From Leclercia adecarboxylata (GTDB taxonomy: Bacteria; Pseudomonadota; Gammaproteobacteria; Enterobacterales; Enterobacteriaceae): DNA of 64,000 nucleotides. The position numbers and the translations under genes are program-made. Position 1 is the stretch's first letter. Each line of letters starts with the position of its first letter. The DNA lies in assembly GCF_006874705.1 (NCBI RefSeq), contig NZ_CP035382.1, positions 372,001 to 436,000 of the forward strand, given 5' to 3'. Below the pieces are notes generated by a model that saw nothing but the letters and a program-made list of their open reading frames with translations, ran no database searches and had not been told where the DNA came from. This document shows, piece after piece, positions 18,903 through 30,109 of the stretch.

Positions 18903-19907
18903 ATGGATAACTTCCAGAAAGACATTGATGACAGGGCAAATCTGACCCTGTCGAACCGTTTTGAGCTGCTGCTGTTTCGTCTCGGCACATCTTTGAATGA
19001 AAACAAATCTGAGCTGTTCGGCATCAACGTCTTTAAGCTTCGCGAGATTGTGCCCATGCCAGCCTTCACCAAACCGGCGGGGATGAAATCACCCCTGATG
19101 GGAATGGTCAATATTCGTGACCAGGTGATCCCGGTTATCGACCTCGCAGCCGTCGCAGGCTGCAAGCCGACGACGGGGCTGAATATTCTGCTGATCACCG
19201 AGTATGCCCGTAGCGTGCAGGCCTTTGCCGTGGAGTCGGTCGAAAACATTATGCGACTGGACTGGAAACAGGTGCACGCGGCAGAAACCGCCGTCAGCGG
19301 ACGCTATATCACCAGCATTGCCTGCCTGGACGAGAAGACCGATACCAACGATCTGGCGATGGTACTGGACGTTGAGCAGATCCTGTATGACATCACCCCG
19401 GCCAACCACGACCTGCATGCTACCGACCTGAAGACCACCAAATTCAATATCAAGCCGGGTGCCGTGGCGATTGTGGCGGAAGACTCCAAAGTGGCGCGCT
19501 CGATGCTGGAGAAAGGGCTGCAGGCAATGCAGATCCCGGCGCTGATGCACCTCACCGGCAAAGAGGCGTGGGAGAAGATTAACGTCCTGTCGGCCCAGGC
19601 CCAGGCGGAAGGCGTGCCGATCACCGATAAGATTGCGCTGGTGCTGACCGACCTTGAGATGCCGGAGATGGACGGCTTTACCCTGACGCGCAAGATCAAA
19701 ACCGACGCCATCCTGAAGGACATTCCGGTGGTAATCCACTCTTCCCTTTCCGGCAACGCCAACGAAGATCATATCCGCAAGGTGAAAGCCGATGGCTATG
19801 TGGCGAAGTTTGAGCTGAACGAGCTGTCATCGGTGATTGAAGAGGTACTGGATCGGGCAACGAAGAAGATTGATGGGCCGTTGATTAGCCGTAAGCAGTT
19901 GGCCTGA
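18903..19907 (+). CDS. cheV: Chemotaxis coupling protein CheV (CheW-receiver fusion)
   Basis: A 334-residue protein with an N-terminal CheW-like domain (about 15-170: FGINVFKLREI, MVNIRDQVIPVIDL) and a C-terminal response-regulator receiver (about 195-320). The receiver has an acidic pocket in AEDSK, the phospho-acceptor Asp in VLTDLEMPEMDG, Ser in IHSSLS and Lys in YVAKFEL. CheV couples receptors to CheA and can be phosphorylated. The gene is absent from E. coli K-12 but present in Salmonella in the same rnz-nuo interval. The sigma-28 promoter in front places it in the late flagellar regulon. Confidence 0.95.
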   Translation: MDNFQKDIDDRANLTLSNRFELLLFRLGTSLNENKSELFGINVFKLREIVPMPAFTKPAGMKSPLMGMVNIRDQVIPVIDLAAVAGCKPTTGLNILLITEYARSVQAFAVESVENIMRLDWKQVHAAETAVSGRYITSIACLDEKTDTNDLAMVLDVEQILYDITPANHDLHATDLKTTKFNIKPGAVAIVAEDSKVARSMLEKGLQAMQIPALMHLTGKEAWEKINVLSAQAQAEGVPITDKIALVLTDLEMPEMDGFTLTRKIKTDAILKDIPVVIHSSLSGNANEDHIRKVKADGYVAKFELNELSSVIEEVLDRATKKIDGPLISRKQLA

Positions 19908-19920
19908 TTGGCGCTCTTTT

Positions 19921-19988
19921 GCCGGGTGGCGCTGCGCTTACCCGGTCTACAATACCCGTAGGCCCTGCAAGCGCAGCGCCGCTGGGCA
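19921..19988. repeat. REP/BIME repeat
   Basis: A pair of inverted REP units: GCCGGGTGGCGCTGCGC... and, reversed, ...GCGCAGCGCCGCTGGGC, with CTAC/GTAG between them. It lies between the convergent cheV and nuoN. The same unit recurs at 39407 and 51425. Confidence 0.85.
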
Positions 19989-19990
19989 AT

Positions 19991-20017
19991 AAAAAAACCC
20001 GCCGAAGCGGGTTTTTT
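19991..20017 (-). terminator. Terminator of the nuo operon (bidirectional)
   Basis: ACCCGC (19997-20002) pairs with GCGGGT (20007-20012) around CGAA, flanked by seven A on one side and six T on the other. It can therefore stop nuoN transcripts and also cheV transcripts from the other side. Confidence 0.9.
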
Positions 20018-20021
20018 GTTT

Positions 20022-21479
20022 TTACATCAGCGGCATCGCGTGCTGCACGATGGTGATCAGCGGCTGCGGATAGATACCGAAGATCAGTACCAGCAGGGCA
20101 GAGATCAGCACCACAATACCACCAGCGCTGTATTGCCAGTTGCCTGGCGCATCGCGGTTGAGCTGCTGAGGCGCGCTCAGGTACAGGCTCACGGCAACGC
20201 GCAGGTAGTAGTAGAGACCAATCGCGGAGCCGATAACGACACCCGCCGTCAGCCACCACAGACCGGCCTGCACACCGACAGCCAGCACGTAGAACTTACC
20301 GATAAAGCCGAGCGTCATCGGGATACCCGCCAGCGACAGCATCATCACGGTCATGACCGCAGACAGGATCGGACGGTGCCAGAACAGACCACGGTAGGAG
20401 AACAGGGAATCTGCATCCGGGCCACGGTACGGGCTGGACATCAGGCTCACCACGCCGAACGCGCCGAGGCTGCTGAACAGGTAACCGGCCAGGTAGACAC
20501 CCACGGTTTCCATCGACATGGAGCCGCTCTGCAGCGCAATCAGCGCTACCAGCAGATAGCCCAGGTGCGAGATGGAGGAGTAACCGAGCAGACGCTTGAT
20601 GTTGGTCTGGCTCAGCGCCATCAGGTTACCGAAGATGATGGAGACGAAGGCAATAATACCCAGCACCACGCGCACCGCTTCGCTCTCGCCTACCGGTGCG
20701 TACAGGAACAGACGCATCACCACGCCGAAGATAGCGATTTTGCTCGCCGTCGCCAGGAAGGTGGATACCGGCGCCGGAGCACCCTGGTAAACGTCTGGCG
20801 TCCACAGATGGAACGGCACCAGAGAGAGTTTAAAGCCGAGGCCAACAATCATCATGCCCAGACCCGCCAGCAGCAGCGGCTCATGCAGCATGCCGTCGCC
20901 GAGGCTCTTGCCGAGCGCCATGAAGGAGAGGTTACCGGACTGAGCGTAGATCAGCGCAATACCAAACAGCAGGAAGGACGAAGCAGCAGCAGACAGGATC
21001 GTATACTTGATACTCGCTTCCAGAGAGCGCTTCTGACGGAAGGCATAACCAATCAGGCCGAACAGCGGCAGAGAGATCAGCTCAATGCCGAGGAACAGCG
21101 CCGCCAGATGGTTAGCATTCGCCAGCAGAATACCGCCGAGGGCAGCAATCAGAACCAGCAGGTAAAACTCTTCTCTGTTGTCGTTGTAGCCTTCCAGCCA
21201 CGGGTAAGCAAAGGTACAGGTCGCCAGGCTGGCTAACAGCACCAGCCCGGTGTACAGCATGGCGAAGCCATCAACGCGCATCAGCGGAGTGACATCCATC
21301 GCACCCGCCTGGCCAACAAACCAGAGGGAGACTAACGCAGCGTTCAGACCCAGAACCGCCAGCGTGGCATTCAGGAAGTGATTGCGTCGCCACGCAATGG
21401 AGAGCATCACAACCACCACCGTCAATCCGACGATCAGCAGCGGTAGCAGCGCAATCAGTTGTTGTGGAGTTATTGTCAT
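20022..21479 (-). CDS. nuoN: NADH-quinone oxidoreductase subunit N
   Basis: Membrane proton-channel subunit of complex I (485 residues, E. coli length), one of three antiporter-like subunits. It is hydrophobic throughout, with about 14 membrane helices. The Glu in [14 protein letters not shown] and Lys residues in [10 protein letters not shown] and [13 protein letters not shown] form the proton-path pattern shared with NuoM and NuoL. It is the last gene of the operon, six bases after nuoM. Confidence 0.97.
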   Translation of the reverse strand: MTITPQQLIALLPLLIVGLTVVVVMLSIAWRRNHFLNATLAVLGLNAALVSLWFVGQAGAMDVTPLMRVDGFAMLYTGLVLLASLATCTFAYPWLEGYNDNREEFYLLVLIAALGGILLANANHLAALFLGIELISLPLFGLIGYAFRQKRSLEASIKYTILSAAASSFLLFGIALIYAQSGNLSFMALGKSLGDGMLHEPLLLAGLGMMIVGLGFKLSLVPFHLWTPDVYQGAPAPVSTFLATASKIAIFGVVMRLFLYAPVGESEAVRVVLGIIAFVSIIFGNLMALSQTNIKRLLGYSSISHLGYLLVALIALQSGSMSMETVGVYLAGYLFSSLGAFGVVSLMSSPYRGPDADSLFSYRGLFWHRPILSAVMTVMMLSLAGIPMTLGFIGKFYVLAVGVQAGLWWLTAGVVIGSAIGLYYYLRVAVSLYLSAPQQLNRDAPGNWQYSAGGIVVLISALLVLIFGIYPQPLITIVQHAMPLM

Positions 21480-21485
21480 GGCGAT

Positions 21486-23015
21486 TTACGGCCTTGTAGT
21501 AGAAGCAGAATTAACAAACCACTGCTGGATGTTACCCATCGCGGAGTGCGAGGTATCCAGAATCGGCTGCGGATAGAAGCCCAGCAGCACCAGCAGTACG
21601 ACCAGCAGCAGGATGATGAACAGCTCGCGCAGCGACATCCCCGGCAGCTCTTTGGCAGCGATTTCGCTCTTCGCTTTACCGAAGTAGGCGCGGTGCAGCA
21701 TCGCCAGCGAGTACACGGAAGCGAACACCAGACCAAAGGTGGAGATGACGGTAATCATCGGAACCACTTTGAAGCTGCCGAACAGGATCATGAATTCGCC
21801 AACGAAGTTACCGGTGCCTGGCATCCCCAGGGTAGCAACCGCGAAGAACATCGACATCGCTGGCAGCCATTTCATTTTGCCCCACAGCCCCCCCATCTGA
21901 CGCATGTCACGGGTGTGCAGACGTTCATACAGCTGGCCACACAGGATGAAGAGACCGGCTGCGGACAGACCGTGGGCAATCATCTGGATCACCGCGCCCT
22001 GGTACGCCAGCTGGCTGCCGGTGTAGATCGCAATCAGCACGAAGCCCATGTGGGAAACGGAGGTGTAAGCAATCAGACGTTTGATGTCGTACTGCGTGAA
22101 GGCCATCCATGCACCGTAGAAGATACCGATCACACCCAGCCACATGGCAATTGGCGCGAACTCTGCGGAGGCATTCGGGAACAGCGGCAGTGCGAAACGC
22201 AGCAGGCCGTAGGCCGCAGTTTTCAGCAGGATGCCCGCCAGGTCAACGGAACCCGCCGTTGGTGCCTGGGAGTGCGCATCCGGCAGCCAGCCGTGCAGGG
22301 GAACCACCGGCATTTTCACCGCAAAGGCAATGAAGAAGCCCAGCATCAGCAGGTATTCAACACCGTGGGACATCGGCGTCTTCAGCAGGTCCTGATAGTT
22401 GAAGGTCCAGACACCGGTCGCGTTGTAGTGCACGAATACCAGCGCCAGGATGGCAATCAACATCACCAGACCACTCGCCTGGGTGTAGATGAAGAACTTG
22501 GTTGCCGCCGTGATACGCGTTTTACCGTCGGACGCCTTATGGCCCCACAGCGCGATCAGGAAGTACATCGGCACCAGCATCATCTCCCAGAAGAAGAAGA
22601 ACAGGAACATGTCGATGGCAAGGAACACGCCGATCACGCCGCCCAGGATCCACATCAGGTTCAGGTGGAAGAAGCCCTGGTATTTTTCGATTTCTCGCCA
22701 GGAGCACAGTACCGCCAGAACGCCGAGCAGACCGGTCAGCACCACCATCAGCAGCGACAGACCGTCAATCGCCAGGTGAATGGTAATACCGAAACGCGGG
22801 ATCCACGGCAGAATGAATTCAGACTGCCACTGTGGGATCCCAGCGGACTGGGTCAGAGAGTAGCCGCCCTGCAACCAGAGTTGCAGGCCAAGCGCAAGCG
22901 TCAATCCCATAGTGATCAGCGCAATCCAGCGCGGCATCTTCACGCCAAAGCGTTCGGTCTGCCAGCACAGGAACCCACCGATAAAGGGAATTAATATTAG
23001 CCAGGGTAGTAACAT
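21486..23015 (-). CDS. nuoM: NADH-quinone oxidoreductase subunit M
   Basis: Antiporter-like membrane subunit of complex I (509 residues, about 14 helices). Proton-path residues are in FFFFWEMMLVPMY (Glu), HGWLPDAHSQAPTAGSVDLAGILLKTAAYG (Lys) and DIKRLIAYTSVSHMG (Lys). The start MLLPWLIL at 23015 gives the E. coli length and leaves AAGGA about 12 bases upstream. An ATG four codons earlier sits directly on that AAGGA, so it is unlikely. Confidence 0.96.
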   Translation of the reverse strand: MLLPWLILIPFIGGFLCWQTERFGVKMPRWIALITMGLTLALGLQLWLQGGYSLTQSAGIPQWQSEFILPWIPRFGITIHLAIDGLSLLMVVLTGLLGVLAVLCSWREIEKYQGFFHLNLMWILGGVIGVFLAIDMFLFFFFWEMMLVPMYFLIALWGHKASDGKTRITAATKFFIYTQASGLVMLIAILALVFVHYNATGVWTFNYQDLLKTPMSHGVEYLLMLGFFIAFAVKMPVVPLHGWLPDAHSQAPTAGSVDLAGILLKTAAYGLLRFALPLFPNASAEFAPIAMWLGVIGIFYGAWMAFTQYDIKRLIAYTSVSHMGFVLIAIYTGSQLAYQGAVIQMIAHGLSAAGLFILCGQLYERLHTRDMRQMGGLWGKMKWLPAMSMFFAVATLGMPGTGNFVGEFMILFGSFKVVPMITVISTFGLVFASVYSLAMLHRAYFGKAKSEIAAKELPGMSLRELFIILLLVVLLVLLGFYPQPILDTSHSAMGNIQQWFVNSASTTRP

Positions 23016-23094
23016 GGCGATTTGCATTCCTTTTTAAGGCCCCCAGCAGGGGCCTGATTTTCAACGAATTCGAATAAAATTCACTTAACGACGA

Positions 23095-24936
23095 TCAACG
23101 CAACACCATCAGCAGCGCCAGCACCACAACCGCACCGATGCTCATGGACGCCACGTACCAGCGCAGGTACCCGTTCTCGCTGAACAGCAGGCCTTTACCT
23201 GCAAAGCGGGAGAGGATCGCCGGGGTGTTCATCAGTGAGTTCAGCGGATCGCGTTTAATCAGCCACGCAATACCGAGGAAGGGTTTCACGAATATCATGT
23301 CGTACAGCCAGTCGAAGCCCCACGCGTTGTACCACCATGTGCCCAGCAGACGGCCTGGCGCACTGTTGGCAACGGCATTCACCAGCGTACGTTTGCCCAG
23401 CCACAGCCATGCAGCAATCAGGATGCCCGCAATCGCGACCACACCGGAGGTGATTTCAAGCGTCAGAACGCGACCGTGCTCAAGCTCGGTGGTGTCCGGC
23501 AGTACGCCCTGCAGCGGTGGCACAATCATCGCGCCAACGAAGGTGGAGAGTACCAGCAGCACAATCAGCGGCAGGTGGTGGGTGATCCCCTTCCCTGCGT
23601 GAGCGTGAATTTGTTCTTTACCGTGGAAGACGATGAAAATCATACGGAAGGTATACAGGGAGGTCATAAATGCACCGACCAGACCCGCAACCATCAGATT
23701 GATATGACCATTCGCCATGGCGCCCGCAAGGATTTCGTCCTTACTGAAGAAGCCAGCGGTAATCAGCGGCAGTGCCGCCAGCGCCGCGCCGCCGACCAGG
23801 AAGCAGACGTAAACCAGCGGAATGGATTTGCGCAGACCGCCCATCTTGAAGATGTTCTGCTCGTGATGGCAGGCGAGGATCACCGAACCGGACGAGAGGA
23901 ACAGCAGCGCTTTAAAGAACGCGTGCGTCATCAGATGGAAAATCGCCGCGTCCCACGCCTGTACGCCCAGCGCCAGGAACATGTAGCCAATCTGGCTCAT
24001 GGTGGAGTAAGCGAGAACGCGTTTGATGTCGGTTTGCACCAGTGCGGCAAAGCCTGCCAGCACCAGCGTCACCGCACCAACGATACCGACCAGGTGCAGG
24101 ATTTCCGGGGTCATCAGGAACAGACCGTGGGTACGCGCAATCAGGTAAACACCGGCGGTCACCATGGTCGCGGCGTGGATCAGCGCGGAGACAGGGGTTG
24201 GACCCGCCATCGCGTCGGCAAGCCAGGTCTGCAACGGCAGCTGCGCGGATTTACCCACAGCACCGCCCAGCAGCATCAGCGTTGCCCACCACAGCATGTT
24301 GTTGCCTGCTTCGAAGTGCGCCGGCGCCAGTTCCACCATTTCGCGGAAGTTCAGCGTGCCCAGTTCGTTGTAGAGAATGAACAGCGCGAAGGCGAGGAAG
24401 ACGTCACCCACACGGGTCACGACGAACGCTTTCATGGCCGCTGCGCCATTCTTCGGATCGGTGTAGTAGAAACCGATCAGCAGGTAAGAACAGAGACCCA
24501 CGCCTTCCCAGCCCAGATACATCAGCAGCAGGTTATCGGCCAGCACCAGAACCACCATGCTGGCGATAAACAGGTTGGTGTAGGCGAAGAAGCGGGAGTA
24601 ACCCTCTTCACCGCGCATATACCAGGAGGCGAACATGTGGATCAGGAAGCCCACGCCGGTGACCACGGAGAGCATGGTCAGGGAAAGACCATCCAGCACC
24701 AGGTTGAAACCGATATTGAAATCACCGACCGACATCCAGGTCCACAGCGGCACGCTGTAAGCCTGACGTCCGTTACTGAAGAAGTCGATACCCGCATACG
24801 CCGTAACCAGCGCAGCAAGACCGATAGAGCCCATGCCGACGGTGGCAGACAGATTCTCAGACCAGCGGCCGCGAGAAAACGCCAGCAGCAGGAAGCCGAT
24901 CAGCGGAAAAATAATGGTTAAGGCAAGCATGTTCAT
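23095..24936 (-). CDS. nuoL: NADH-quinone oxidoreductase subunit L
   Basis: The largest antiporter-like subunit (613 residues) at the far end of the complex I membrane arm. It has the core 14-helix module with [14 protein letters not shown] and [27 protein letters not shown]-terminal extension forms the long lateral helix and final membrane anchor. The start overlaps the nuoK stop by four bases. Confidence 0.97.
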   Translation of the reverse strand: MNMLALTIIFPLIGFLLLAFSRGRWSENLSATVGMGSIGLAALVTAYAGIDFFSNGRQAYSVPLWTWMSVGDFNIGFNLVLDGLSLTMLSVVTGVGFLIHMFASWYMRGEEGYSRFFAYTNLFIASMVVLVLADNLLLMYLGWEGVGLCSYLLIGFYYTDPKNGAAAMKAFVVTRVGDVFLAFALFILYNELGTLNFREMVELAPAHFEAGNNMLWWATLMLLGGAVGKSAQLPLQTWLADAMAGPTPVSALIHAATMVTAGVYLIARTHGLFLMTPEILHLVGIVGAVTLVLAGFAALVQTDIKRVLAYSTMSQIGYMFLALGVQAWDAAIFHLMTHAFFKALLFLSSGSVILACHHEQNIFKMGGLRKSIPLVYVCFLVGGAALAALPLITAGFFSKDEILAGAMANGHINLMVAGLVGAFMTSLYTFRMIFIVFHGKEQIHAHAGKGITHHLPLIVLLVLSTFVGAMIVPPLQGVLPDTTELEHGRVLTLEITSGVVAIAGILIAAWLWLGKRTLVNAVANSAPGRLLGTWWYNAWGFDWLYDMIFVKPFLGIAWLIKRDPLNSLMNTPAILSRFAGKGLLFSENGYLRWYVASMSIGAVVVLALLMVLR

Positions 24937-25235
24937 CCACGCAACTCACTTACTGAATCGATGTTCAGGTTCTGGCGGCGACGGTGGAGCTGCAGTAACA
25001 GCGCCAGGCCAATACTCGCTTCGGCAGCCGCAAGGCTGATGGCGAGAATGTACATCACCTGACCATCGGTCTGGCCCCAGTAGCTACCGGCGACCACAAA
25101 GGCCAGCGCGGCAGCGTTGATCATGATCTCCAGGCCAATCAGCATAAACAGCAGATTGCGGCGGATAACCAGACCGGTTAAGCCCAGCACGAATAAAATC
25201 GCTGCGAGGATCAGTCCGTGTTGTAAAGGGATCAT
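24933..25235 (-). CDS. nuoK: NADH-quinone oxidoreductase subunit K
   Basis: A 100-residue, three-helix membrane subunit of complex I (MrpC-like). The two buried Glu residues of the proton axis are in place: Glu36 in LIGLEIMIN and Glu72 in AAEASIGLA. It overlaps nuoJ and nuoL by four bases each. Confidence 0.97.
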   Translation of the reverse strand: MIPLQHGLILAAILFVLGLTGLVIRRNLLFMLIGLEIMINAAALAFVVAGSYWGQTDGQVMYILAISLAAAEASIGLALLLQLHRRRQNLNIDSVSELRG

Positions 25236-25786
25236 GCGCGTTCCTCCGTTTTTCTTTTCGCGCTGTCGTCCTTGCGGTTGCTCAGCACCTCGCCGGCACG
25301 CTCTTCGCGACCGACGTGGAATGCCACGACCAGGCCTGCCAGCAGCAGCATCGAGGCCAGTTCAACCGCCAGTACGTATGGCCCAAACAGGGTGATACCC
25401 ACCGCTTTGGCGCTGATTGGCGTACCGTCGATACCCTGATCGTTCACACCCAGAATGGCGTAAACGATCACCGCCAGCATGATGGCCGACAGAATCGCCG
25501 GACCAATCCACACCTGCGGCTTCAGCCACTGACGTTCCTGTTCGATTTCCGAGCCGCCCAGGTTCAGCATCATCACCACGAAAACGAACAGAACCATGAT
25601 GGCCCCGGCGTAAACGATGATTTCAAGCGCACCCGCAAAGTGTGCGCCCAGCGCAAAGAACACCCCGGAAATAGCCAGCAGCGAAATGATTAAATAGAGC
25701 AGCGCATGCACCGGGTTGGTGTGCGTAATCACTCGCAGCGTAGCCAGGATGGCGATCAGGCCACAGATATAAAAAGCGAATTCCAT
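25232..25786 (-). CDS. nuoJ: NADH-quinone oxidoreductase subunit J
   Basis: A 184-residue complex I membrane subunit (five helices), whose third helix lies on the path linking quinone reduction to proton pumping. The conserved [19 protein letters not shown] stretch is at about residues 57-75. The charged C-terminus ([20 protein letters not shown]) is cytoplasmic in the family. It is 11 bases after nuoI and overlaps nuoK by four. Confidence 0.96.
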   Translation of the reverse strand: MEFAFYICGLIAILATLRVITHTNPVHALLYLIISLLAISGVFFALGAHFAGALEIIVYAGAIMVLFVFVVMMLNLGGSEIEQERQWLKPQVWIGPAILSAIMLAVIVYAILGVNDQGIDGTPISAKAVGITLFGPYVLAVELASMLLLAGLVVAFHVGREERAGEVLSNRKDDSAKRKTEERA

Positions 25787-25797
25787 TGCCCCTCTCC

Positions 25798-26340
25798 TTA
25801 CGGTAACAGGCTCTTGACGTCGATAGGCTTGGCTTCGTTCTCTGCTTCGCCCTTATCTTTGCCGTCGATTGCCATACCCGCCATCCGGTAGAAGTTATAT
25901 TCCGGGTATTTGCCCGGACCGGAAATCAGCAGATCCTCTTTTTCGTACACCAGGTCCTGACGCTTGTATTCGCCCAGCTCGAAGTCCGGGGTCAACTGAA
26001 TCGCCGTGGTCGGGCACGCTTCTTCACACAGACCGCAGAAGATGCAGCGTGAGAAGTTGATGCGGAAGAACTCCGGGTACCAGCGACCGTCTACCGTCTC
26101 GGCTTTTTGCAGAGAGATACAGCCTACCGGACAGGCTACCGCACACAGGTTACAGGCAACGCAGCGCTCCGAACCGTCCGGATCGCGCGTCAGCACGATA
26201 CGGCCACGGTAGCGCGGCGGCAGATATACCGGCTCTTCCGGGTACATCCGGGTTTCGCGTTTGGCAAACGCGTGCAGGCCGATCATCCAGATACTGCGTA
26301 CCTGGGTGCCGAAACCTACCAATAATTCTTTCAAGGTCAT
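25798..26340 (-). CDS. nuoI: NADH-quinone oxidoreductase subunit I (2 x 4Fe-4S)
   Basis: A 180-residue peripheral-arm subunit carrying clusters N6a and N6b. Two ferredoxin motifs are visible: [15 protein letters not shown] (about 60-74) and [15 protein letters not shown] (about 99-113). It passes electrons from NuoG to NuoB. The start MTLKELL (26340) matches the family. The frame stays open 27 codons further into nuoH's end, but that part has no family support. Confidence 0.96.
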   Translation of the reverse strand: MTLKELLVGFGTQVRSIWMIGLHAFAKRETRMYPEEPVYLPPRYRGRIVLTRDPDGSERCVACNLCAVACPVGCISLQKAETVDGRWYPEFFRINFSRCIFCGLCEEACPTTAIQLTPDFELGEYKRQDLVYEKEDLLISGPGKYPEYNFYRMAGMAIDGKDKGEAENEAKPIDVKSLLP

Positions 26341-26354
26341 GATCTCAAAGCCCC

Positions 26355-27332
26355 TTATGGCTGCTGCCAGAGAATGACAGCCGCCGTTACCAACAAGTTG
26401 ACGAGCGTCAGCGGCAGGCACACTTTCCAGCCGAAGGACATTACCTGGTCATAACGCGGACGCGGTAACGCTGCGCGAATCAAAATGAACATCATCATGA
26501 AGAACGCGGTTTTCAGCGCGAACCAGATGAACGGCGGTAAGAACGGGCCATGCCAGCCACCAAAAAACAGCGTTACCATCAACGCGGAAATGGTGACGAT
26601 ACCGATGTACTCGCCCACGAAGAACAGACCGAATTTCATACCGGAATATTCAATGTGGTAACCGTCGGCCAGTTCCTGTTCGGCTTCTGGCTGGTCAAAC
26701 GGGTGACGGTGACACACCGCCACGCCCGCGATAGCAAAGGTCACAAAACCAAAGAACTGCGGGATCACGTTCCAGATATCGGCCTGGTTGTTGACGATGT
26801 CGGTCATGTTAAATGAACCGGCCTGCGCCACCACGCCCATCAGGGAAAGACCCAGGAACACTTCGTAGCTCAGGGTCTGCGCAGACGCACGCATCGCACC
26901 CAGCAGCGAGTATTTGTTGTTACTGGACCAGCCGGCGAACAGCACCGCGTAGACCGCGAGGCCTGCCATCATCAGGAAGAACAGGATCCCGATGTTCAGA
27001 TCCGCCACAACCCAGGTCGGGCTGACCGGAACGATAGCAAACGCCAGCAGCAGCGAGGTAAAGGCGATCATCGGTGCCAGAGTAAAGATCACGCGATCCG
27101 AGAAACGCGGGACCCAGTCCTCTTTAAAGAACATCTTGATCATGTCCGCGACCAGCTGGAGTGAACCACCCCAGCCCACGCGGTTCGGTCCGTAACGGTT
27201 CTGGAACAGACCGAGCAGACGACGTTCACCGAAGCTCATGAACGCGCCGCAGGTGACCACCACCAGCAGAATAACAACCGCTTTCAGGATGCTCAGCAGG
27301 ATGTCGATAAGATCGGGCGTAAACCAACTCAT
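26355..27332 (-). CDS. nuoH: NADH-quinone oxidoreductase subunit H
   Basis: A 325-residue membrane subunit with about eight helices that forms much of the quinone chamber at the junction with NuoB and NuoCD. Family motifs include [21 protein letters not shown] near the N-terminus, [20 protein letters not shown] on the cytoplasmic loop, and [13 protein letters not shown] near the C-terminus. It overlaps nuoG by four bases. Confidence 0.97.
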   Translation of the reverse strand: MSWFTPDLIDILLSILKAVVILLVVVTCGAFMSFGERRLLGLFQNRYGPNRVGWGGSLQLVADMIKMFFKEDWVPRFSDRVIFTLAPMIAFTSLLLAFAIVPVSPTWVVADLNIGILFFLMMAGLAVYAVLFAGWSSNNKYSLLGAMRASAQTLSYEVFLGLSLMGVVAQAGSFNMTDIVNNQADIWNVIPQFFGFVTFAIAGVAVCHRHPFDQPEAEQELADGYHIEYSGMKFGLFFVGEYIGIVTISALMVTLFFGGWHGPFLPPFIWFALKTAFFMMMFILIRAALPRPRYDQVMSFGWKVCLPLTLVNLLVTAAVILWQQP

Positions 27333-30055
27333 GCTTTTGCCTCCTGCAGGTTATCAAGACGCGCACCCGCCAGTACCGGCGCGATGCCAGGCATACCCAT
27401 CGGCAGACCCACCTGCCCTGCTGTCAGACCTTCAGAGATAATCAGCGGCAGGCTGATTGTCTGGCCTTCGTAGCTAAAGCTGATGTTCGCGCCTGCGTTC
27501 ACGCCAAGCTTAGCGGCATCAGCCGGGTTGAGCTTGATGTAAGGCTGCGGCATACGGGTCTGGAAGACCGGGGAACGCTGGGACATTTCGTCGCTACCGA
27601 ACAGATGGTAGTACGGCGCGATACGCCAGTTGCCCTCTTCCGCCTGGAAGCTTGCCGGAACGGTGGAGAAGAACGCCAGACCGGTTTCGCTTGCTTCAAT
27701 CAGACGCACGCCCGGATCGCCGTGACGCAGAGAACCGCCCACTTCAGCCTGGAACTTGTTCCATGCCTGCGGGGAGTTCCAGCCTGGCGCCCATGCAAAC
27801 GGGATCTGTGAACGCGGCGCAGACGGCTGGTTGTTCCCTTCCATTGAGAAGGCGAACATGGTGTCTTTATCCTGCGGCTGACGCGGTTCGTGCACGCTAA
27901 TGTTGGCACGCATTGCGGTACGACCGCTGTAGCGGTGCGGTTCACGGGCCAGTTTCTGGCCGCGAATACGGAAGCTCGCTTCCGGTGCCGCATCTTTAAT
28001 GCCTGCCAGCTGTGGCAGTTTTGCCACGGCAGCGTCGATCACGTGGTCGAGCTGGGTCCAGTCCACTTCACGGCTCAGCACGGTGCTGTGCAGGGAGTGC
28101 AGCCAGCGCCAGCTTTCCAGCATCACGATGCTGTTGTCGTAGTACGCCGGGTCATAAACCTGGAAGAAGCGCTGGGCACGGCCTTCGTTGTTCACAACGG
28201 TACCGTCGCTTTCTGCGAAGCTTGCCGCAGAGAGCACCAGATGCGCTTTGTCCATGATCGCCGTACGCTGATGGTCGATAACCATCACCAGCGGCGCTTT
28301 AGACAGGGCTGCGTCCACGCGGGCAGCGGAAGCATGACGATGGAGGTCGTTTTCCAGCACCACAACCGCGTCAGCGGAACCGGATTCCAGTTCGCTTAAC
28401 GCTTCTTCCAGAGAGCCGCCGCCAATCATGCCCAGACCGATGCTGTTTACCGCACGGGCAATCATGGTTACGCCAACGTCAGCACCGCGACCTTTAAGCG
28501 CTTTAGCCACGTTGGCTGCCGCTTCAATGATCTCTGCGCTACCGGCGTTAGTACCGGAAATAATCAGGGGTTTCTTCGCACCGGCCAGCGCCTGCACGAT
28601 CACGTCAACCTTGTTCTGCAGATCGCGATCCATGCCTTCAACGGCCGGGGCGCTGTTGTCTAGCGCGTGAGCGATAGCAAATCCGAGGCGCGCCTGATCT
28701 TCAACCGGGGCACGGTAGGTCCAGGCCGCGATGTCGTCCAGACGGGTGTTGTCGACGTTAGTCACAAACAGCGGATGCTTGGCGCGCTGACCGATGTTGA
28801 GGATCGCCGCGATCTGCCAGTCAGCCACTTTCTGGGCTGCGGCCATTTCACGCGCTTTACCTTTCACCGCCTGACGAACCGCCAGGGCAGCGCGAGCGCC
28901 GGTCTGGGTTAAATCTTCACCCAATACCAGAACCGCATCATAAGATTCGATTTCGCGCAGCGCCGGAGTATGGACTCCGCCTTCGCGCAGCACTTTCAGC
29001 ACCAGCTGCAGACGTTCCTGCTCGCCCTGAGCGATACCGGTGTAGAAGTTATCCGCACCCACCAGCTCACGCAGCGCGAAGTTGCTTTCGATGCTGGCGC
29101 GCGGGGAGCCGATACCGATCACTTTCTTCGACTGGCGCAGAATATCTGCTGCGCCCTGCATCGCCTGTTCAGCGTTCAGGGTGATGAAGTCGTCGCCGCG
29201 ACGTTGAACCGGCTGACGCGGACGGTCTTTCAGGTTCACATAGCCATAGCCGAAACGACCGCGGTCGCAGAGGAAGTAGTGGTTAACGGTGCCGTTGTAA
29301 CGGTTTTCGATACGACGCAGTTCGCCATAGCGTTCACCCGGGCTGGTGTTACAGCCGAGGGAGCACTGCTGGCAGATGCTTGGCGCAAACTGCATGTCCC
29401 ACTTACGGTTGTAACGCTCGGAGTGCGTTTTATCCGTGAAGACGCCGGTCGGGCAGATTTCAACCAGGTTACCGGAGAACTCGCTCTCCAGGGTGCCATC
29501 TTCCGGACGACCGAAGTAGACGTTGTCATGCGCGCCATAGACGCCCAGATCTTCGCCGTCGGCGTAATCTTTGTAGTAACGCACGCAGCGGTAGCAGGCG
29601 ATGCAGCGGTTCATTTCGTGAGAGACGAACGGCCCCAGATCCTGGTTACGGTGGGTACGTTTGGTGAAACGGTAACGACGGAAGCTGTGCCCGGTCATCA
29701 CGGTCATATCCTGAAGGTGGCAGTTACCGCCCTCTTCACAGACCGGACAATCGTGCGGGTGGTTGGTCATCAACCACTCCACCACGCTTTCGCGGAACTG
29801 TTTAGCTTCCGCGTCGTCGATAGAAATAAAGGTACCTTCGGTGGCTGGCGTCATACAGGACATCACCAGGCGACCACGCGTGTCTTCCGCGTTTTGATAT
29901 TGCTTCACCGCACACTGGCGGCAAGCACCGACGCTCCCCAGCGCCGGATGCCAGCAAAAATACGGAATATCAAGGCCGAGGGACAGACAAGCTTCCAGCA
30001 GGTTGTCCGCGCCGTTGACCTCGTATTCTTTGCCGTCTACATGAATCGTAGCCAT
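27329..30055 (-). CDS. nuoG: NADH-quinone oxidoreductase subunit G
   Basis: The large Fe-S subunit of the peripheral arm (908 residues). It has an N-terminal 2Fe-2S domain ([15 protein letters not shown], about 34-48) and a His-Cys 4Fe-4S segment ([12 protein letters not shown]). Next come CIACYRC and a molybdopterin-type segment with CQQCSLGC for the extra cluster N7. A long oxidoreductase-like domain follows. The start MATIHVDG (30055) is the E. coli one. An ATG two codons upstream (30061) has closer spacing to GGAAG and cannot be excluded. Confidence 0.95.
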   Translation of the reverse strand: MATIHVDGKEYEVNGADNLLEACLSLGLDIPYFCWHPALGSVGACRQCAVKQYQNAEDTRGRLVMSCMTPATEGTFISIDDAEAKQFRESVVEWLMTNHPHDCPVCEEGGNCHLQDMTVMTGHSFRRYRFTKRTHRNQDLGPFVSHEMNRCIACYRCVRYYKDYADGEDLGVYGAHDNVYFGRPEDGTLESEFSGNLVEICPTGVFTDKTHSERYNRKWDMQFAPSICQQCSLGCNTSPGERYGELRRIENRYNGTVNHYFLCDRGRFGYGYVNLKDRPRQPVQRRGDDFITLNAEQAMQGAADILRQSKKVIGIGSPRASIESNFALRELVGADNFYTGIAQGEQERLQLVLKVLREGGVHTPALREIESYDAVLVLGEDLTQTGARAALAVRQAVKGKAREMAAAQKVADWQIAAILNIGQRAKHPLFVTNVDNTRLDDIAAWTYRAPVEDQARLGFAIAHALDNSAPAVEGMDRDLQNKVDVIVQALAGAKKPLIISGTNAGSAEIIEAAANVAKALKGRGADVGVTMIARAVNSIGLGMIGGGSLEEALSELESGSADAVVVLENDLHRHASAARVDAALSKAPLVMVIDHQRTAIMDKAHLVLSAASFAESDGTVVNNEGRAQRFFQVYDPAYYDNSIVMLESWRWLHSLHSTVLSREVDWTQLDHVIDAAVAKLPQLAGIKDAAPEASFRIRGQKLAREPHRYSGRTAMRANISVHEPRQPQDKDTMFAFSMEGNNQPSAPRSQIPFAWAPGWNSPQAWNKFQAEVGGSLRHGDPGVRLIEASETGLAFFSTVPASFQAEEGNWRIAPYYHLFGSDEMSQRSPVFQTRMPQPYIKLNPADAAKLGVNAGANISFSYEGQTISLPLIISEGLTAGQVGLPMGMPGIAPVLAGARLDNLQEAKA

Positions 30056-30109
30056 TAGCATGCTTCCAGTTGTCTCGGTCGAAACCGAGCGTTAATCAAA
30101 ATTCTGTTT

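Noticed and set aside
20016..24921. Long plus-strand open frames opposite nuoN, nuoM and nuoL (up to about 510 codons)
   Set aside because: They mirror highly conserved complex I genes in a GC-rich codon style that suppresses stops on the other strand. Their translations are rich in His, Gln and Arg with no domain, and no start signals are seen.
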